A stretch of 64,000 nt of DNA from assembly GCA_963761755.1 (NCBI GenBank), contig CAVXIC010000011.1, positions 370,161 to 434,160 on the forward strand, in the 5' to 3' direction. This DNA is from CAJXVA01 sp963761755. Its GTDB lineage: Bacteria > Myxococcota_A > Polyangia > Nannocystales > Nannocystaceae. The notes under the pieces were generated by a model. The model did no database searches and was not told where the DNA came from. It saw only the letters and a list, made by a program, of their open reading frames with translations. Below are positions 16,835 through 26,619 of this stretch, piece by piece. Numbering within the stretch: position 1 is the first letter of the stretch; each line of letters begins with the position of its first letter. A program made the translations under genes and the position numbers.

Positions 16835-19587
16835 TCAGGTCGGATGGGCCTCGAGCCAGGCCTCGATCGTTTCGGCCTGCACGTCGATCCCCAGGGAACG
16901 AGCGAGGGCGAGCGCGTCGCGAGCGGCTTGCGAAGCGTCCTTGGGATGGGTCGTCGAGAGCTGCTGCGCCAGGAGGAAGCGGGCCTCCACGAGCATGGGG
17001 AGCGGTTGATCGAGCGCTTCGAGCTCGTCGACCGCGCTCCGCAGGTCGTCGAGCGGCTTGTCGTCCATCAGTCGGCGGGCCTTGGCCCGCTGCAGGATGA
17101 CCCAGGCGCGCTCCGTGCTCGCGTTGCCGGGCGCGAGGATCGAGCCGGCGGCGTCGAGCTGGCGCCGTGATTCGTCGTAACGCCCCAGGTGGGCCAGGGC
17201 GAGGCCGAGGTTGGCGTGGGTGGAGGCGATCACCGGACTCCCGGGGGCGAGCTTGGCCCGGCGGATGTCCAGCGCCCGAGCATGTTCCTCGCGCGCCTGC
17301 TGCGGCCGCCCGAGGCGCACGTGGAGGGAGCCGATGTTGTCGAGGGCGATCGCGATGCTGGGGTGTTGCTCTGGCAGCAGCGACTCGTAGATCGCGAGCG
17401 CGCGCTGGTGATGCGCGAGGGAGTCCTCGTACAGCGCCAGGTCGAACTCGACCACCCCCAGGTTGATCAAGCCCGCCGCGACGGAGTGGTGTCGTTCCCC
17501 CACCGCGCGCTCGAACGTGTCCAGGGCGGTGGCGAAGTTCTCGCGCGCGAGTTGCAGCTGGCCCAGTGAAGATTGAGCCCCGGCCAAGCTGCTGAGCGCG
17601 GTGGCCGTGTCTGGGTGCTCGAGCCCCAAGGAGGCGCGGGCATCGGCGTAGGCCGCTTCAAACAGATGGAGCGCCCGTTTGGCGTGTCCTTGCATGTTCT
17701 CGATGACGCCCAGGGAGAGTCGACAGGTCGTCGCATCCCTGCGCTCGCCGAGCTGTTCGTACGCGGAGAGCGCTCGCTGGAAGTGCCGCTTGGCGTGCTC
17801 GAGGTCGCCGCGAGCGTGCTCGATCAGACCCAGGTTGTATTCGAGGGCGGCGCGCTCCTTCGTGTCGTCCTCGAGCCGCTCGAACGCGATCTGGGCTCGT
17901 CGCGCCCACTCTCGCGCCCGCTCCTCCACCATGAGTCGGCCTCCGTAGACCGATACGAGGCGGATTGCAGCAGCGGCAGCGAGACGGTCGTGTCTGCGTC
18001 CTTCCGCGCTGAGGTAGGCCTGCTCCAGATACTCCGCCCCGCCGACGATGTCACCGGAGGACACCGCGAGTAGACCTATCTCGTACATCGCCTCGGCCTT
18101 CGCCGGATCGAAGCCCACGGCGGTCGCGCGGGCGAGCCCCTGCTTGGCCAAGTGCATCCCTCGTTCGAAGGCGCCGGCCGCATGCAGGGCGCGGGCGCGC
18201 GCGAGCACGTCGCGGATCTCGATGACCTCGAGGCGATCGGCGAGTCGATGGGGCAGGGGGCGGATCTCTTGCCGATACTCGGGTTCCAGGCACTCCGCCG
18301 GCGCCTCGAACTGGTCCACCAAGCGGTACGCTCTGGCGAGAACCCCCGGCTCGACATCGACCAGCGTTGAGAGCACCGCAGCGAGACGTCCCAGCCGCTC
18401 GCGCAGGCACGAGCGCGCCTGCTGCTGGGCGGGGTTCGGTGCTCGCCCTGGCTCGCACAACGCGGTTGCGGCCCGGGTCCACTCCGCGACGAAGGTGTCC
18501 ACGTCCCCGTAGAACCGGGCTCGACCGTGGACCACCGCGGTGCGAGACCACTGGGCGTCGAGTCGAGGTCGAGCGTCCTCCCACAGCGCGCTCGCGGCCG
18601 ATGGCTCCGGTTCACACGCGGCCTCGTCGCGAACCGTGTAGAGCGCAGCGGCCGACCCCAGAACGAGCACGGACGTGGCCAGCAACGGGCGCACGCTCGA
18701 GGGGCGGAGCCACGCTCGAAGCGCGGCGGCGAGTGAATCCATGCCGGCGTAGCGAAGGGCGGGCAGGGGGTGGGCGGCCCGAACCAGGATCTCGGCCAGC
18801 GCTGGCTGAATGCCGCGGTGCTTGAGCCAGCGCAGCGAGACCCCCTCGCGCTTGGCGAGCCGGAGGGCCCGGGGATCTCGAAGCGCGAAGGGTTCCTGGC
18901 CCGTCAGCGCCTCGATCAGCGCGGTGGCAAAGGAGTACTGATCCGCGGCCGGGGTGAGCGCCGCGCCCTCGTGCGCCTCGGGGGCCATGTACGTGGGCGT
19001 GCCGCCGACCGCCTTGCTCGCCTTGCTCGCCTTGCTCGAGCTGGTCTTCGCCGTCGCAGGCCGGGATCGTCCCCAGCTGGAGGGGTGCCGGGTGCTGTGG
19101 AGGGCGAGCCCGAAGTCGAGGACCTTGGCCTCGCCGCGCTTCGTCACGAAGATGTTGGCCGGCTTGATGTCACAGTGGACGATGGCCCGCTGATGGGCTG
19201 CCGCGAGCCCCTCGGCGATCTGAAGGAAGACCTCGATGATCTCGGGTGGGTGCGGGTTCCGGGCCGCAGCCAGCGGTGCAGCGGCTCGCCATCCAAGAGC
19301 TCCATCACGATGAACACGTCGGCGCCGTGCTCGAGTCCTCGGTCTTCGATGCGACCGAGGTCGAAGATGCGCACGATGTTGGGGTGCTGGAGCTGGGCAG
19401 CGATGCGGGCCTCGTGCAGGAGCACGCCGACTCCGTCGGGGGCGCGACGTGCCTGCAGGAGCTTGATCGCGACCGTTCGTCCCAGCGCGGGGTCGAGTGC
19501 CCGGTAGACGACACCAAACCCACCGCGCCCGATCTTGTCGAGCAGGGTGTAGCGGCCCAGCTGCGACCTCTGGGCCTGCGGACTCAT
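16835..19587 (-). CDS. Ser/Thr protein kinase with transmembrane segment and TPR repeats (apparent frameshift)
   Basis: Hanks-type kinase followed by a membrane segment (about PLLATSVLVLGSAAALY) and a long TPR-rich domain, a common myxobacterial design of about 915 residues. The N-terminal lobe (GRGGFGVVYRA, VAIKLL) reads in one frame from ATG 19587 to about 19260. The C-lobe (HCDIKPANIF, DFGLAL, GTPTYMAPEA) reads in another. One extra C in the run at plus-strand 19261-19263 would join them (LRP then NPHPPEII). The catalytic loop has HCD rather than HRD, so this is a non-RD kinase. The start overlaps the rlmN stop (ATGA). It is either a sequencing error or a recently broken gene. Confidence 0.8.
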
Positions 19588-20624
19588 TCGTTCGAGGCTC
19601 GCGCGCGGGCGAGGTTCTCGCGCTTGACCAGCTGGCCACACGCGGCCTCGATGTCGCGGCCCAAGCTGTGGCGCAGCGTGGTCGTCCGTCCCGCCGCCTT
19701 GAGCAGCTCGGAGAACGCGAGCCGACGTTCGCGGCTCGATCCCCGGAGCTCGGCCCCATCGATGGGATTGAAGGGGATGAGGTTGAGGTGGACGTCGAGG
19801 CCTTCGGTCCACGCGATGAGGGCGCGTGCGTCCTCGTCGGTGTCGTTGACGCCTTCGAGCATGAGGTACTCGAGCATCACGGGTCGGCCTTGCAGGGCGT
19901 TGACCTCCACCAGGGTCCGGCGGAGCTCGGGCAGCGGGTAGCGCTTGGCGATCGGCATGATCGACCGACGGGGTTCATCGCGCACGCTGTGCAGACTCAG
20001 CGCCAGGCCGACGGTGGGAAAGCGCCGAGCAAACCGCAGCATGCCGTCGGTGATGCCGACGGTGGAGACGAGGATCTTCCGGGGCGAGAGGTTGAACCAC
20101 GCCGGGTCGATGAGGCGCTCGATCACCTCGGTCAGCGCCTCCTCGTTGTGGAAGGGCTCGCCCATGCCCATGAAGACCACGTTGCGCAGGCGTCGACCTT
20201 CGGTGGCGAGCAGCTGGCCGGCCTGGAACACCTGGTCGAGGATCTCGGCCGGCTCCAGGCTGCGGGCGATGCCCATGGTGCCGGTCGCACAGAAGCGGCA
20301 CGCGGCGGCGCATCCGACTTGGCTGGAGACGCACACAGTGGTGCGGCCGGTCGCGATGCGCAGGATGACCGACTCGGTGAGCAGGCCTGACGCGGTGCGA
20401 AAGAGCAGCTTGGTGGCGCCGTCGAGCTCGGAGTCGTGGCGCTGCTCGAGCACCAGCGGATGGAGCTGGAGGCCGAGCAACTCGGGGGCGCGGGCGAGAC
20501 CGTCGGCGTCCGGCTCGAAGTCCTTGAGCAGCGCGTTGCGAAGCAGTCGCACGTACTCGGGGTCGGTGCGGGTAGCCTTGCGCAGCGCTTCGAGAGCGCG
20601 GGCTTCGAGGAACGGCGTGTCCAT
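19584..20624 (-). CDS. rlmN: 23S rRNA (adenine-C2)/tRNA methyltransferase RlmN
   Basis: Radical-SAM methyltransferase that adds a C2 methyl group to A2503 of 23S rRNA and to A37 of some tRNAs, by homology with the E. coli enzyme. The iron-sulfur Cys-x3-Cys-x2-Cys is in CAAACRFCATG, and the GMGEP motif is present in FMGMGEPFHN. The methyl-carrying Cys is in IEAACGQL near the C-terminus, and the second catalytic Cys precedes the cluster (SSQVGC). At 346 residues it is slightly shorter than E. coli RlmN. The last bases overlap the start of a Ser/Thr kinase gene, so translation of an rRNA modification enzyme and a signalling kinase appear coupled. Confidence 0.93.
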   Translation of the reverse strand: MDTPFLEARALEALRKATRTDPEYVRLLRNALLKDFEPDADGLARAPELLGLQLHPLVLEQRHDSELDGATKLLFRTASGLLTESVILRIATGRTTVCVSSQVGCAAACRFCATGTMGIARSLEPAEILDQVFQAGQLLATEGRRLRNVVFMGMGEPFHNEEALTEVIERLIDPAWFNLSPRKILVSTVGITDGMLRFARRFPTVGLALSLHSVRDEPRRSIMPIAKRYPLPELRRTLVEVNALQGRPVMLEYLMLEGVNDTDEDARALIAWTEGLDVHLNLIPFNPIDGAELRGSSRERRLAFSELLKAAGRTTTLRHSLGRDIEAACGQLVKRENLARARASNE

Positions 20625-20701
20625 CGCGAACGCTCGCAGTGTAGAACATGCGGCGAGGGGCCGGTCGCCTCATCTCAGGCTGGCGCGCGCAGCGGGCCCG
20701 C

Positions 20702-22888
20702 TCAGGCCGCCTTGCGCGGGACCTCGGGCCGGGCCAACGGCCGCCCGAACATGAATCCTTGAATGTGGCTCGCGCCCGCGTCCTGCACGAGCGTGAACTC
20801 GTCTTGGGTCTCCACGCCCTCTGCGGTCACGGTCGCCCCGACGCTGAGGCCCAAGTCCACCAGCCGCATGTACATCGACCGTTGTCTCGAACTCGCCGCG
20901 GCCCCAAGGAGCAGGGAGCGCGAAAGCTTGACCGCGGTCACCGGGAATCGGGCCAAGACCTCGGCGGTCGAGTAGCCCGTCCCGAAGTCGTCGAGCACGA
21001 GGCTGACGCCGTCTTCCTGCAGCGATCGGAACACGTCGTCGATGGTTTCGTCTTCGAACCACTCCACGTGCTCGGTCAACTCCAGCTGAAGTCGGTGCGG
21101 GTCGAGCCCACTGCCTGACAGTGCGTCCCGAACGTGGCTGCCGAACAGCGGTGATCGGGCGTGTGAGGCGGAGACGTTCACGCTGACGAAGCAGTCGCCT
21201 TCGATCGCCGCGGCCCACTTGCACGCGTTCGCGAGCATCTGGCGCTCGAGCTCCACGATCGCGCCCGTTCGCAGCGCCGCCGGGATGAACTGGGCCGGGG
21301 AGACCTGTCCGAGTTCGTCGTCGGTCCAGCGCGCCAACGCCTCGAAGCCGACGATGCTGCCCGAGTCTGCGGTCACGATCGGCTGGAAGTGCGGCACCAC
21401 GAGCTGACTGTTGAGCGCCCTGCGCAGGCGAGCATCGAGGCTGAGCTCCGCGGTGCTGCCGCTGCGAACGACGTGAAGGCCGTTGCGCCGCTTCCGATCG
21501 GCCTTTCGCGAGTACATCGCGCCATCGGCCTCCGACAGCAGCTCGGCGGGTGAGGACGCCGCATCCGTGACGACACGGATCCCCGAGCTCACCCCGACCT
21601 GGAGCTCTTCGGTGCCGAACTTCACGGGAAGCTCGACCTTGGCCTGAATCGCCTCGGCGACTCGGTGGGCGTCCTTGGAGAGGACGCACCGGTCGAGCAG
21701 GATCGCAAACTCGTCTCCGCCGACGCGCGCGACGCAGTCGACCGCACGAACCTCGTCACGCAGCCTTGCGGCCACCTCGATGAGGACGGCGTCTCCCGCC
21801 GCGTGGCCGTGCTCGTCGTTGATGGCCTTGAACCCGTCGAGATCGAGGTACATCAGGCTGAACCCGTACTCCGTCTCGCGACTGAGTCGACGGATCGCGT
21901 GCTCGATTCGGTCGTTGAGCAGCGCCCGGTTGGCGAGGCCGGTCAGCGGGTCGTGGAGCGACTGGTGACGAGCGTTTTGTTCCCCTCGCTTCCGGTCCGT
22001 CACGTCGGTCTGGGATCCCGCAATGCGGATCATGCGTCCTCCGGCGTCGCGCCGGACCAGCCCTCGCAGGGAGAACCAGCGGCTGGTGCCGGCGGTGTCC
22101 TCCACGCGGTACTCGAAGGAGAGGGTGTCGGCATTGCCGGCGAGGTGGTCCTTGACCGCGTTCTCGATGCCGGCACGGTCGTCGGGATGCACCCGCTCCA
22201 ACAAGGCCTTGAACGACGTGGTGCGCCGGGTGCAGGTCATGCCGATGGATGCTTTGAAGCGGTCCGAGAGGTACAGGGCGCCGGTCTGAAGGTTCCAGTC
22301 CCAGATTCCGTCCTGGGAGCCGGCGACGACCGCTTCGTAGCGCCGTTCGCTCTCGGCCAGCTCCGCCGCCACAGCACATCGCGCGATGCCGTAGCGGATG
22401 GTCCGCTCGAGCAGCCGACCGGTGGCCTCGTCCTTGTCGAGGAAGTCGCTCGCGCCGCGCGAGAGCGCATCTCTCTCGACGGCCGGGTCAGCGGTGCCGG
22501 TCAACAGGATCAAGGGGATGCTGACTCCTCGCTGACGCGCCAACTCGATCAGCCGTAGACCGCTCGAGCTGCCGAGTCGATGGTCGATCGTCGCAGCCTT
22601 GTAGCGACCCGAGCACAGCCCGAACAGTGCCTTGTCGAAGTCTTCGACCAGCTCTACGCGGATCGAAGGGTCGGCCTTCCGCAGGTTGGACCGGATGAGG
22701 ATGCCGTCGGCGGGGTCATCTTCGACGACCATCACCGTGATGCCCAGGGAGCATGGCTCTGGGGCCGCCACGACGGACTCGGCTCCGGTCTGCAGCGCGA
22801 GGGGCGTGGCGGTTCGTCCAGCGGTGCCTTCCATGGGTGGAAACATCGGCAGGTCGGCGTTTGGGTTCACTCCCGAAACGGGCCGCAC
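20702..22888 (-). CDS. REC-PAS-GGDEF-EAL c-di-GMP signalling protein (copy 1)
   Basis: A 728-residue soluble protein: receiver (about residues 50-165, although the expected phosphoacceptor sits in ATIDHRLGS), PAS/PAC (about 180-300), GGDEF (about 305-475, intact VGGDEFAIL) and EAL (about 495-725). The EAL domain keeps FEALARW, ELTE, DDFGTG, the Lys in VKLSRS and TAEGVET, so both cyclase and phosphodiesterase chemistry look possible. The GTG start at 22888 is 15 bases below the stop of its upstream paralogue; an internal ATG at 22846 is an alternative. The pair is clearly a tandem duplication, and both copies carry the block VVAGSQDGIWDW. Confidence 0.92.
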   Translation of the reverse strand: MRPVSGVNPNADLPMFPPMEGTAGRTATPLALQTGAESVVAAPEPCSLGITVMVVEDDPADGILIRSNLRKADPSIRVELVEDFDKALFGLCSGRYKAATIDHRLGSSSGLRLIELARQRGVSIPLILLTGTADPAVERDALSRGASDFLDKDEATGRLLERTIRYGIARCAVAAELAESERRYEAVVAGSQDGIWDWNLQTGALYLSDRFKASIGMTCTRRTTSFKALLERVHPDDRAGIENAVKDHLAGNADTLSFEYRVEDTAGTSRWFSLRGLVRRDAGGRMIRIAGSQTDVTDRKRGEQNARHQSLHDPLTGLANRALLNDRIEHAIRRLSRETEYGFSLMYLDLDGFKAINDEHGHAAGDAVLIEVAARLRDEVRAVDCVARVGGDEFAILLDRCVLSKDAHRVAEAIQAKVELPVKFGTEELQVGVSSGIRVVTDAASSPAELLSEADGAMYSRKADRKRRNGLHVVRSGSTAELSLDARLRRALNSQLVVPHFQPIVTADSGSIVGFEALARWTDDELGQVSPAQFIPAALRTGAIVELERQMLANACKWAAAIEGDCFVSVNVSASHARSPLFGSHVRDALSGSGLDPHRLQLELTEHVEWFEDETIDDVFRSLQEDGVSLVLDDFGTGYSTAEVLARFPVTAVKLSRSLLLGAAASSRQRSMYMRLVDLGLSVGATVTAEGVETQDEFTLVQDAGASHIQGFMFGRPLARPEVPRKAA

Positions 22889-22902
22889 CCCCCGGTGGCG
22901 CC

Positions 22903-25035
22903 TCAGGCCGCCTTCTCGCAGAGTTCGGGCGCGGCCATGGGTCGTCCAAACAAGAAGCCCTGGATGTGGGTCGCGCCAGCGTGCTCGGCGAAGGCGAGAT
23001 CCTCCTGCGTCTCGACCCCTTCGGCGGTCACGCTCGCGCCCAGTCGTCGCCCGAGCTCCACCAGGCCGATGTAGACCGACTCCTTGCGGCGAGAGCTTTG
23101 GGCACCCAGCAACGAGGAGCGCGAGAGCTTGATGGCCGACACGGGGATTCTGCCCAGAACGTCCGTGGTCGAGAAGCCCGTCCCAAAGTCATCCAAGACG
23201 AGGCTGATCCCCTCGTCCCGGAGCGTGCAGAGGACCTCGTCGATCCGTTCGTCTTGCGCCCACTCCATTTGTTCGGTCAGCTCGAGCTGAAGTCTGCTCG
23301 GGTCCAGTCCGCTTTCCGACAATGCGTCGAGGACGTGCCGCCGAAAGAGCCTCGAGCGGACGTGCCCGGCGGAGACGTTCACGCTCACGAAGGGCTGTCC
23401 TTGTATCTGCGTAGCGCGGATGCACGCTCTCGAGAGCATCTGACGCTCCAGCTCTGCGATGGTCCCGGAGCGCAGGGCGGTCGCGATGAACCGCGAGGGG
23501 GAGATGGTGCCCAGGTCTTCGTCGCTCCATCGAGCCAGGGCTTCGAAGCCCACGACCTGCGAGGATGAGGCGGCGACGATCGGCTGAAAGTATGGGATGA
23601 CGCGGTGCTCTTCGAGCGCGCGGCGAAAGCGGGCCTCCAGTCCCACGTCCGCCTGCATCCCTCGTCGCTGTCCGTGAACCCCCCTGGCCTTCTTCCTCTC
23701 CGACTTCCGCGAGTACATGGCCAGGTCTGCGGCGGAGAGGAGCTCGGTCGACGAGAACTCCGTCTTCCGGACGACGCGGGTCCCGATGCTCACGCCGACG
23801 CGGAGCGTGTGCTCCCCGACGACGATCGGCGTGCGAAGCCTCGCCTCGAGCGTGATGGCGAGGTTGTTCGCGTCCTCTTCGCGAACACATCGATCCGCGA
23901 GGATGACGAACTCGTCCCCGCCGATGCGCGCGACGCAGTCCGCGGCACGGACCTCGTCGAGAAGTCGTGCGGAGACCTCGACGAGCACCGCGTCCCCGGC
24001 CGCGTGACCATGCTCGTCGTTGATGGCCTTGAAGCCGTCGAGGTCCAGGAACAGCACGCTAAAGCCGTGCGCCCGGTCGCGGGTGAGCCGAGCGAGGGCC
24101 TGGTCCAGCCGGTGTTCGAGCAGCAATCGGTTGGCGAGTCCAGTGAGCGAGTCGTGCTGCGCTTGGTGCTGCGCCTGCTCCTCTCGTCGCTTCCGCTCGG
24201 TCACGTCGGTCTGGGACCCCGAGATCCTCAGGAGTCTGCCGCTCTCGTCGCGCCGGGCCAGGCCTCGCATCGACAGCCACCGGAGTTGGCCGTCGGTCTC
24301 CTCCCTTCGATACTCGAAGGACAGGCTGTCGGTCGTCCCCGCGAGGTGGTCCCGCATGGCGGCTTCCAACCCCTTTCGGTCGTCAGGATGAACCTGCCCC
24401 AGGAGTGAGGCGAAGGAGGTTGCGCTCCGAGATGCCGCCAGCCCGACCGACGCCCTGAACCGGGGCGAAAGGTAGAGCGCGCCGGTTCGGAGGTCCCAAT
24501 CCCAGATGCCGTCCTGGGAGCCCGCGACGACCGCCTCGTACCGTTGCTGACTTTCTGCGAGCACCGTCAAGGCGGCGTGTCGCTGGACGTTGAAGCGAAT
24601 GGTTCGGTCCAGGAGCCGAGCGGTGAGGTCCCGCTTCGCCAGAAAATCGCTGGCGCCCAAAACGATCGCTTCCCGCTCGACGACGGGGTCGTCGGCGCCG
24701 CTGACGAGGATCAGCGGAATTGCGACGCCGCGCGCTCGAGCGAGCGCGATGAGCTCCAGCCCGGTTCGGTCCCCAAGGTGGAGGTCGACCGTTGCAACCT
24801 CGAACCGCTCCGAGCACAGCGCGTCGAGAGCTTCGTCGAAGTCGTCCACAAGCTCGACCCGGGTCGAGGTTCCGGCCTTCTCGAGCCGCGAGCGAATGAA
24901 GAAGCCCTCCGCGGGGTCATCTTCGACGATCAGCACCGTCAACGCATGCTCATCGGTCCGACCGTCAGGTCCGTCAGAGGGCAACCCCTCGGCAGGCACG
25001 ATCGCGGGACCCGCCTGCAACTCGGTCCCTTTCAT
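22903..25035 (-). CDS. REC-PAS-GGDEF-EAL c-di-GMP signalling protein (copy 2)
   Basis: A 710-residue paralogue of the downstream gene with the same domain order. The receiver has VEDDPAEG and an Asp in TVDLHLGDRTG. The PAS region contains VVAGSQDGIWDW and ends SQTDVTERK. The GGDEF domain has IGGDEFVIL, and the EAL domain has FEALARW, ELTE, DDFGTG and TAEGVET. The N-terminal 30 residues and the receiver differ most between copies, while PAS, GGDEF and EAL are strongly alike, which suggests divergence of input with conserved output. ATG 25035 is the first gene start after a 263-base intergenic region and probably leads the operon. Confidence 0.92.
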   Translation of the reverse strand: MKGTELQAGPAIVPAEGLPSDGPDGRTDEHALTVLIVEDDPAEGFFIRSRLEKAGTSTRVELVDDFDEALDALCSERFEVATVDLHLGDRTGLELIALARARGVAIPLILVSGADDPVVEREAIVLGASDFLAKRDLTARLLDRTIRFNVQRHAALTVLAESQQRYEAVVAGSQDGIWDWDLRTGALYLSPRFRASVGLAASRSATSFASLLGQVHPDDRKGLEAAMRDHLAGTTDSLSFEYRREETDGQLRWLSMRGLARRDESGRLLRISGSQTDVTERKRREEQAQHQAQHDSLTGLANRLLLEHRLDQALARLTRDRAHGFSVLFLDLDGFKAINDEHGHAAGDAVLVEVSARLLDEVRAADCVARIGGDEFVILADRCVREEDANNLAITLEARLRTPIVVGEHTLRVGVSIGTRVVRKTEFSSTELLSAADLAMYSRKSERKKARGVHGQRRGMQADVGLEARFRRALEEHRVIPYFQPIVAASSSQVVGFEALARWSDEDLGTISPSRFIATALRSGTIAELERQMLSRACIRATQIQGQPFVSVNVSAGHVRSRLFRRHVLDALSESGLDPSRLQLELTEQMEWAQDERIDEVLCTLRDEGISLVLDDFGTGFSTTDVLGRIPVSAIKLSRSSLLGAQSSRRKESVYIGLVELGRRLGASVTAEGVETQEDLAFAEHAGATHIQGFLFGRPMAAPELCEKAA

Positions 25036-25298
25036 CTCTCTTCTATCGGTGGATCATCGGCGGGAATACAGTCCGAATCTGGGCCGGCACGACGCCTGGA
25101 GCGCTTGCAAGGCCATACCGAGCCATCGGCGCCGGAGATGGGGTCGGTGGCCAGAACCCTTCGTGGAACGCCGGAGCGTGTCGGCCGGCCGGGATGGTCG
25201 CTGAATTCCTCGGGGGCGTCTCTCCCGCGGGCTTTCATCCTTCGGATCCGTTGGTAAGGTGCGGCCTTGGTCGAACGCGCTACCAAGCAGGCTTCACG

Positions 25299-25736
25299 AT
25301 GACGATGCGGCCGGGGGTCTGGGTCGAAGGCCCCGTCGTGCTCGTCTTCCACGAGCAGGGTCCAGCAGAGCCGCTGATCAGCGAGATTTGCGACACGGTC
25401 CGTGCGCAGGCGCTGCTGCAACCCAATGGCCTCGCGCTGGTGATGGTGCTCAACGAGGGGGCCCAACCGCCCAAGACAGGGGCGCGAGAGACGTTCTTGG
25501 AGATGATGAGGGGCGAGCGGGACAGCATCCTTGCGTTCGCCGTGGTGATGCTCGGCAGCGGCTTTTGGGCTGCCGCGGCGCGTTCGGTCATCTCGATTCT
25601 CTCGCTGACCGGCCGTCTCCCGGCGAAGGTGTTCTCCAAGCCCAAGGATGCTCATGCATGGGTCGTCGAGGCGCTGCGCAACCACCCCGAGTTCGATGGC
25701 GCTGCGCTGGCGCGTGGTCTGGGGCTGGGCGCCTGA
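25299..25736 (+). CDS. Small conserved-looking protein, possibly STAS/SpoIIAA-like
   Basis: A 145-residue soluble protein starting MTMRPGVWVEG. An upstream in-frame start at 25194 would add 35 low-quality residues. Alternating beta-strand (VVLVFHEQG) and helix patterns and a central ALVMVLNEG strand recall STAS-like folds of similar length, but no diagnostic motif is visible. It is convergent with the type III PKS operon (19 bases between stops) and divergent from the c-di-GMP pair, so it shares a 263-base regulatory gap with the latter. Function unknown. Confidence 0.65.
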   Translation: MTMRPGVWVEGPVVLVFHEQGPAEPLISEICDTVRAQALLQPNGLALVMVLNEGAQPPKTGARETFLEMMRGERDSILAFAVVMLGSGFWAAAARSVISILSLTGRLPAKVFSKPKDAHAWVVEALRNHPEFDGAALARGLGLGA

Positions 25737-25755
25737 TCCCAGATCGTCGAGGCGC

Positions 25756-26619
25756 TCACTGGCTGCAGGCGAGACGAACGGGCCTGGAGACCGCGGCACC
25801 GAAGAAGGTGGCGGCGGCGTTCGCCGTGGGGATCGGTCGCTCGAGCGTGAGGTCGTGCCCGGATCCCGCCACGACCTCGAACTGAGCGCCGATCGCGTCC
25901 GCGAGCTGCTTGGGGGCGTCGATGCCCAACAGCGCATCATGCCCTCCGGCGAGAACCAGGGTGGGTGCGCGAATGTCTTCGACGCGGTCTCGTGCGTCGT
26001 GCCGAAGGGCGGCGAGTGCCAGGTGAGCCAGCGTCGTGCGTGAGGACGGCTGACGACCGACCTCGCGCTCGATCCACTCGACTTCGCGAGGGTGCGACGC
26101 CCGAAACTCTCGCGACAACAGCCGATGAACCATCTTGACCTCGACCTGAGGCTGCGGGCGCAGCAGGCACGCCGCCAGCGCGAGCTCGCGGAGGAGACCG
26201 TTGTGGGTGACCTCCAGACCGCGCGTGGGTGCGGCCGCGATGCAAAGCCTCGCCACGCGCTGCGGATGGTCGATCGCCAGCCATGTGGCGGCCATCCCCC
26301 CCAGTGAGATCCCGAACACGTGGGCTCGGCGGACGCCCACGGCATCCATCACCGCGATCGCATCTCCGGCAATCTCCTGGGTGCTGGTGATCCTCGGCGT
26401 GGGGCTGGACTCGCCGCATCCGCGGAGGTCGAAGGACAGCACGCGATACTGTTCGGCCAGCTGGTCGCGGAACCGCCCCCACAGCGCCATCGTCCCGCCC
26501 AGCGGCCGCACCAAGAGGACCGTGGGGCGGCTGCAGGCGCCGCTGGCACCGCCGTGAATCCGGTACGCAATCCTTCCGCCGTCGGGGCGCGTGGTGAAAC
26601 TCGGGCTGATGTTGCTCAT
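25756..26619 (-). CDS. Alpha/beta hydrolase, last gene of the type III PKS operon
   Basis: A 287-residue alpha/beta-hydrolase-fold enzyme. The oxyanion strand precedes GGTMALWG, the nucleophile Ser is in GISLGGMAA, the acid Asp is in GGHDALLG and the catalytic His is in GSGHDLTLE. The family covers esterases, lipases and lactonases, and the substrate cannot be told. The start ATG 26619 (MSNIS) overlaps the acyltransferase stop by four bases, so it belongs to the polyketide operon. It may release or trim the acyl product or hydrolyse a precursor thioester (inference). Its three-residue triad is complete. Confidence 0.88.
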   Translation of the reverse strand: MSNISPSFTTRPDGGRIAYRIHGGASGACSRPTVLLVRPLGGTMALWGRFRDQLAEQYRVLSFDLRGCGESSPTPRITSTQEIAGDAIAVMDAVGVRRAHVFGISLGGMAATWLAIDHPQRVARLCIAAAPTRGLEVTHNGLLRELALAACLLRPQPQVEVKMVHRLLSREFRASHPREVEWIEREVGRQPSSRTTLAHLALAALRHDARDRVEDIRAPTLVLAGGHDALLGIDAPKQLADAIGAQFEVVAGSGHDLTLERPIPTANAAATFFGAAVSRPVRLACSQ

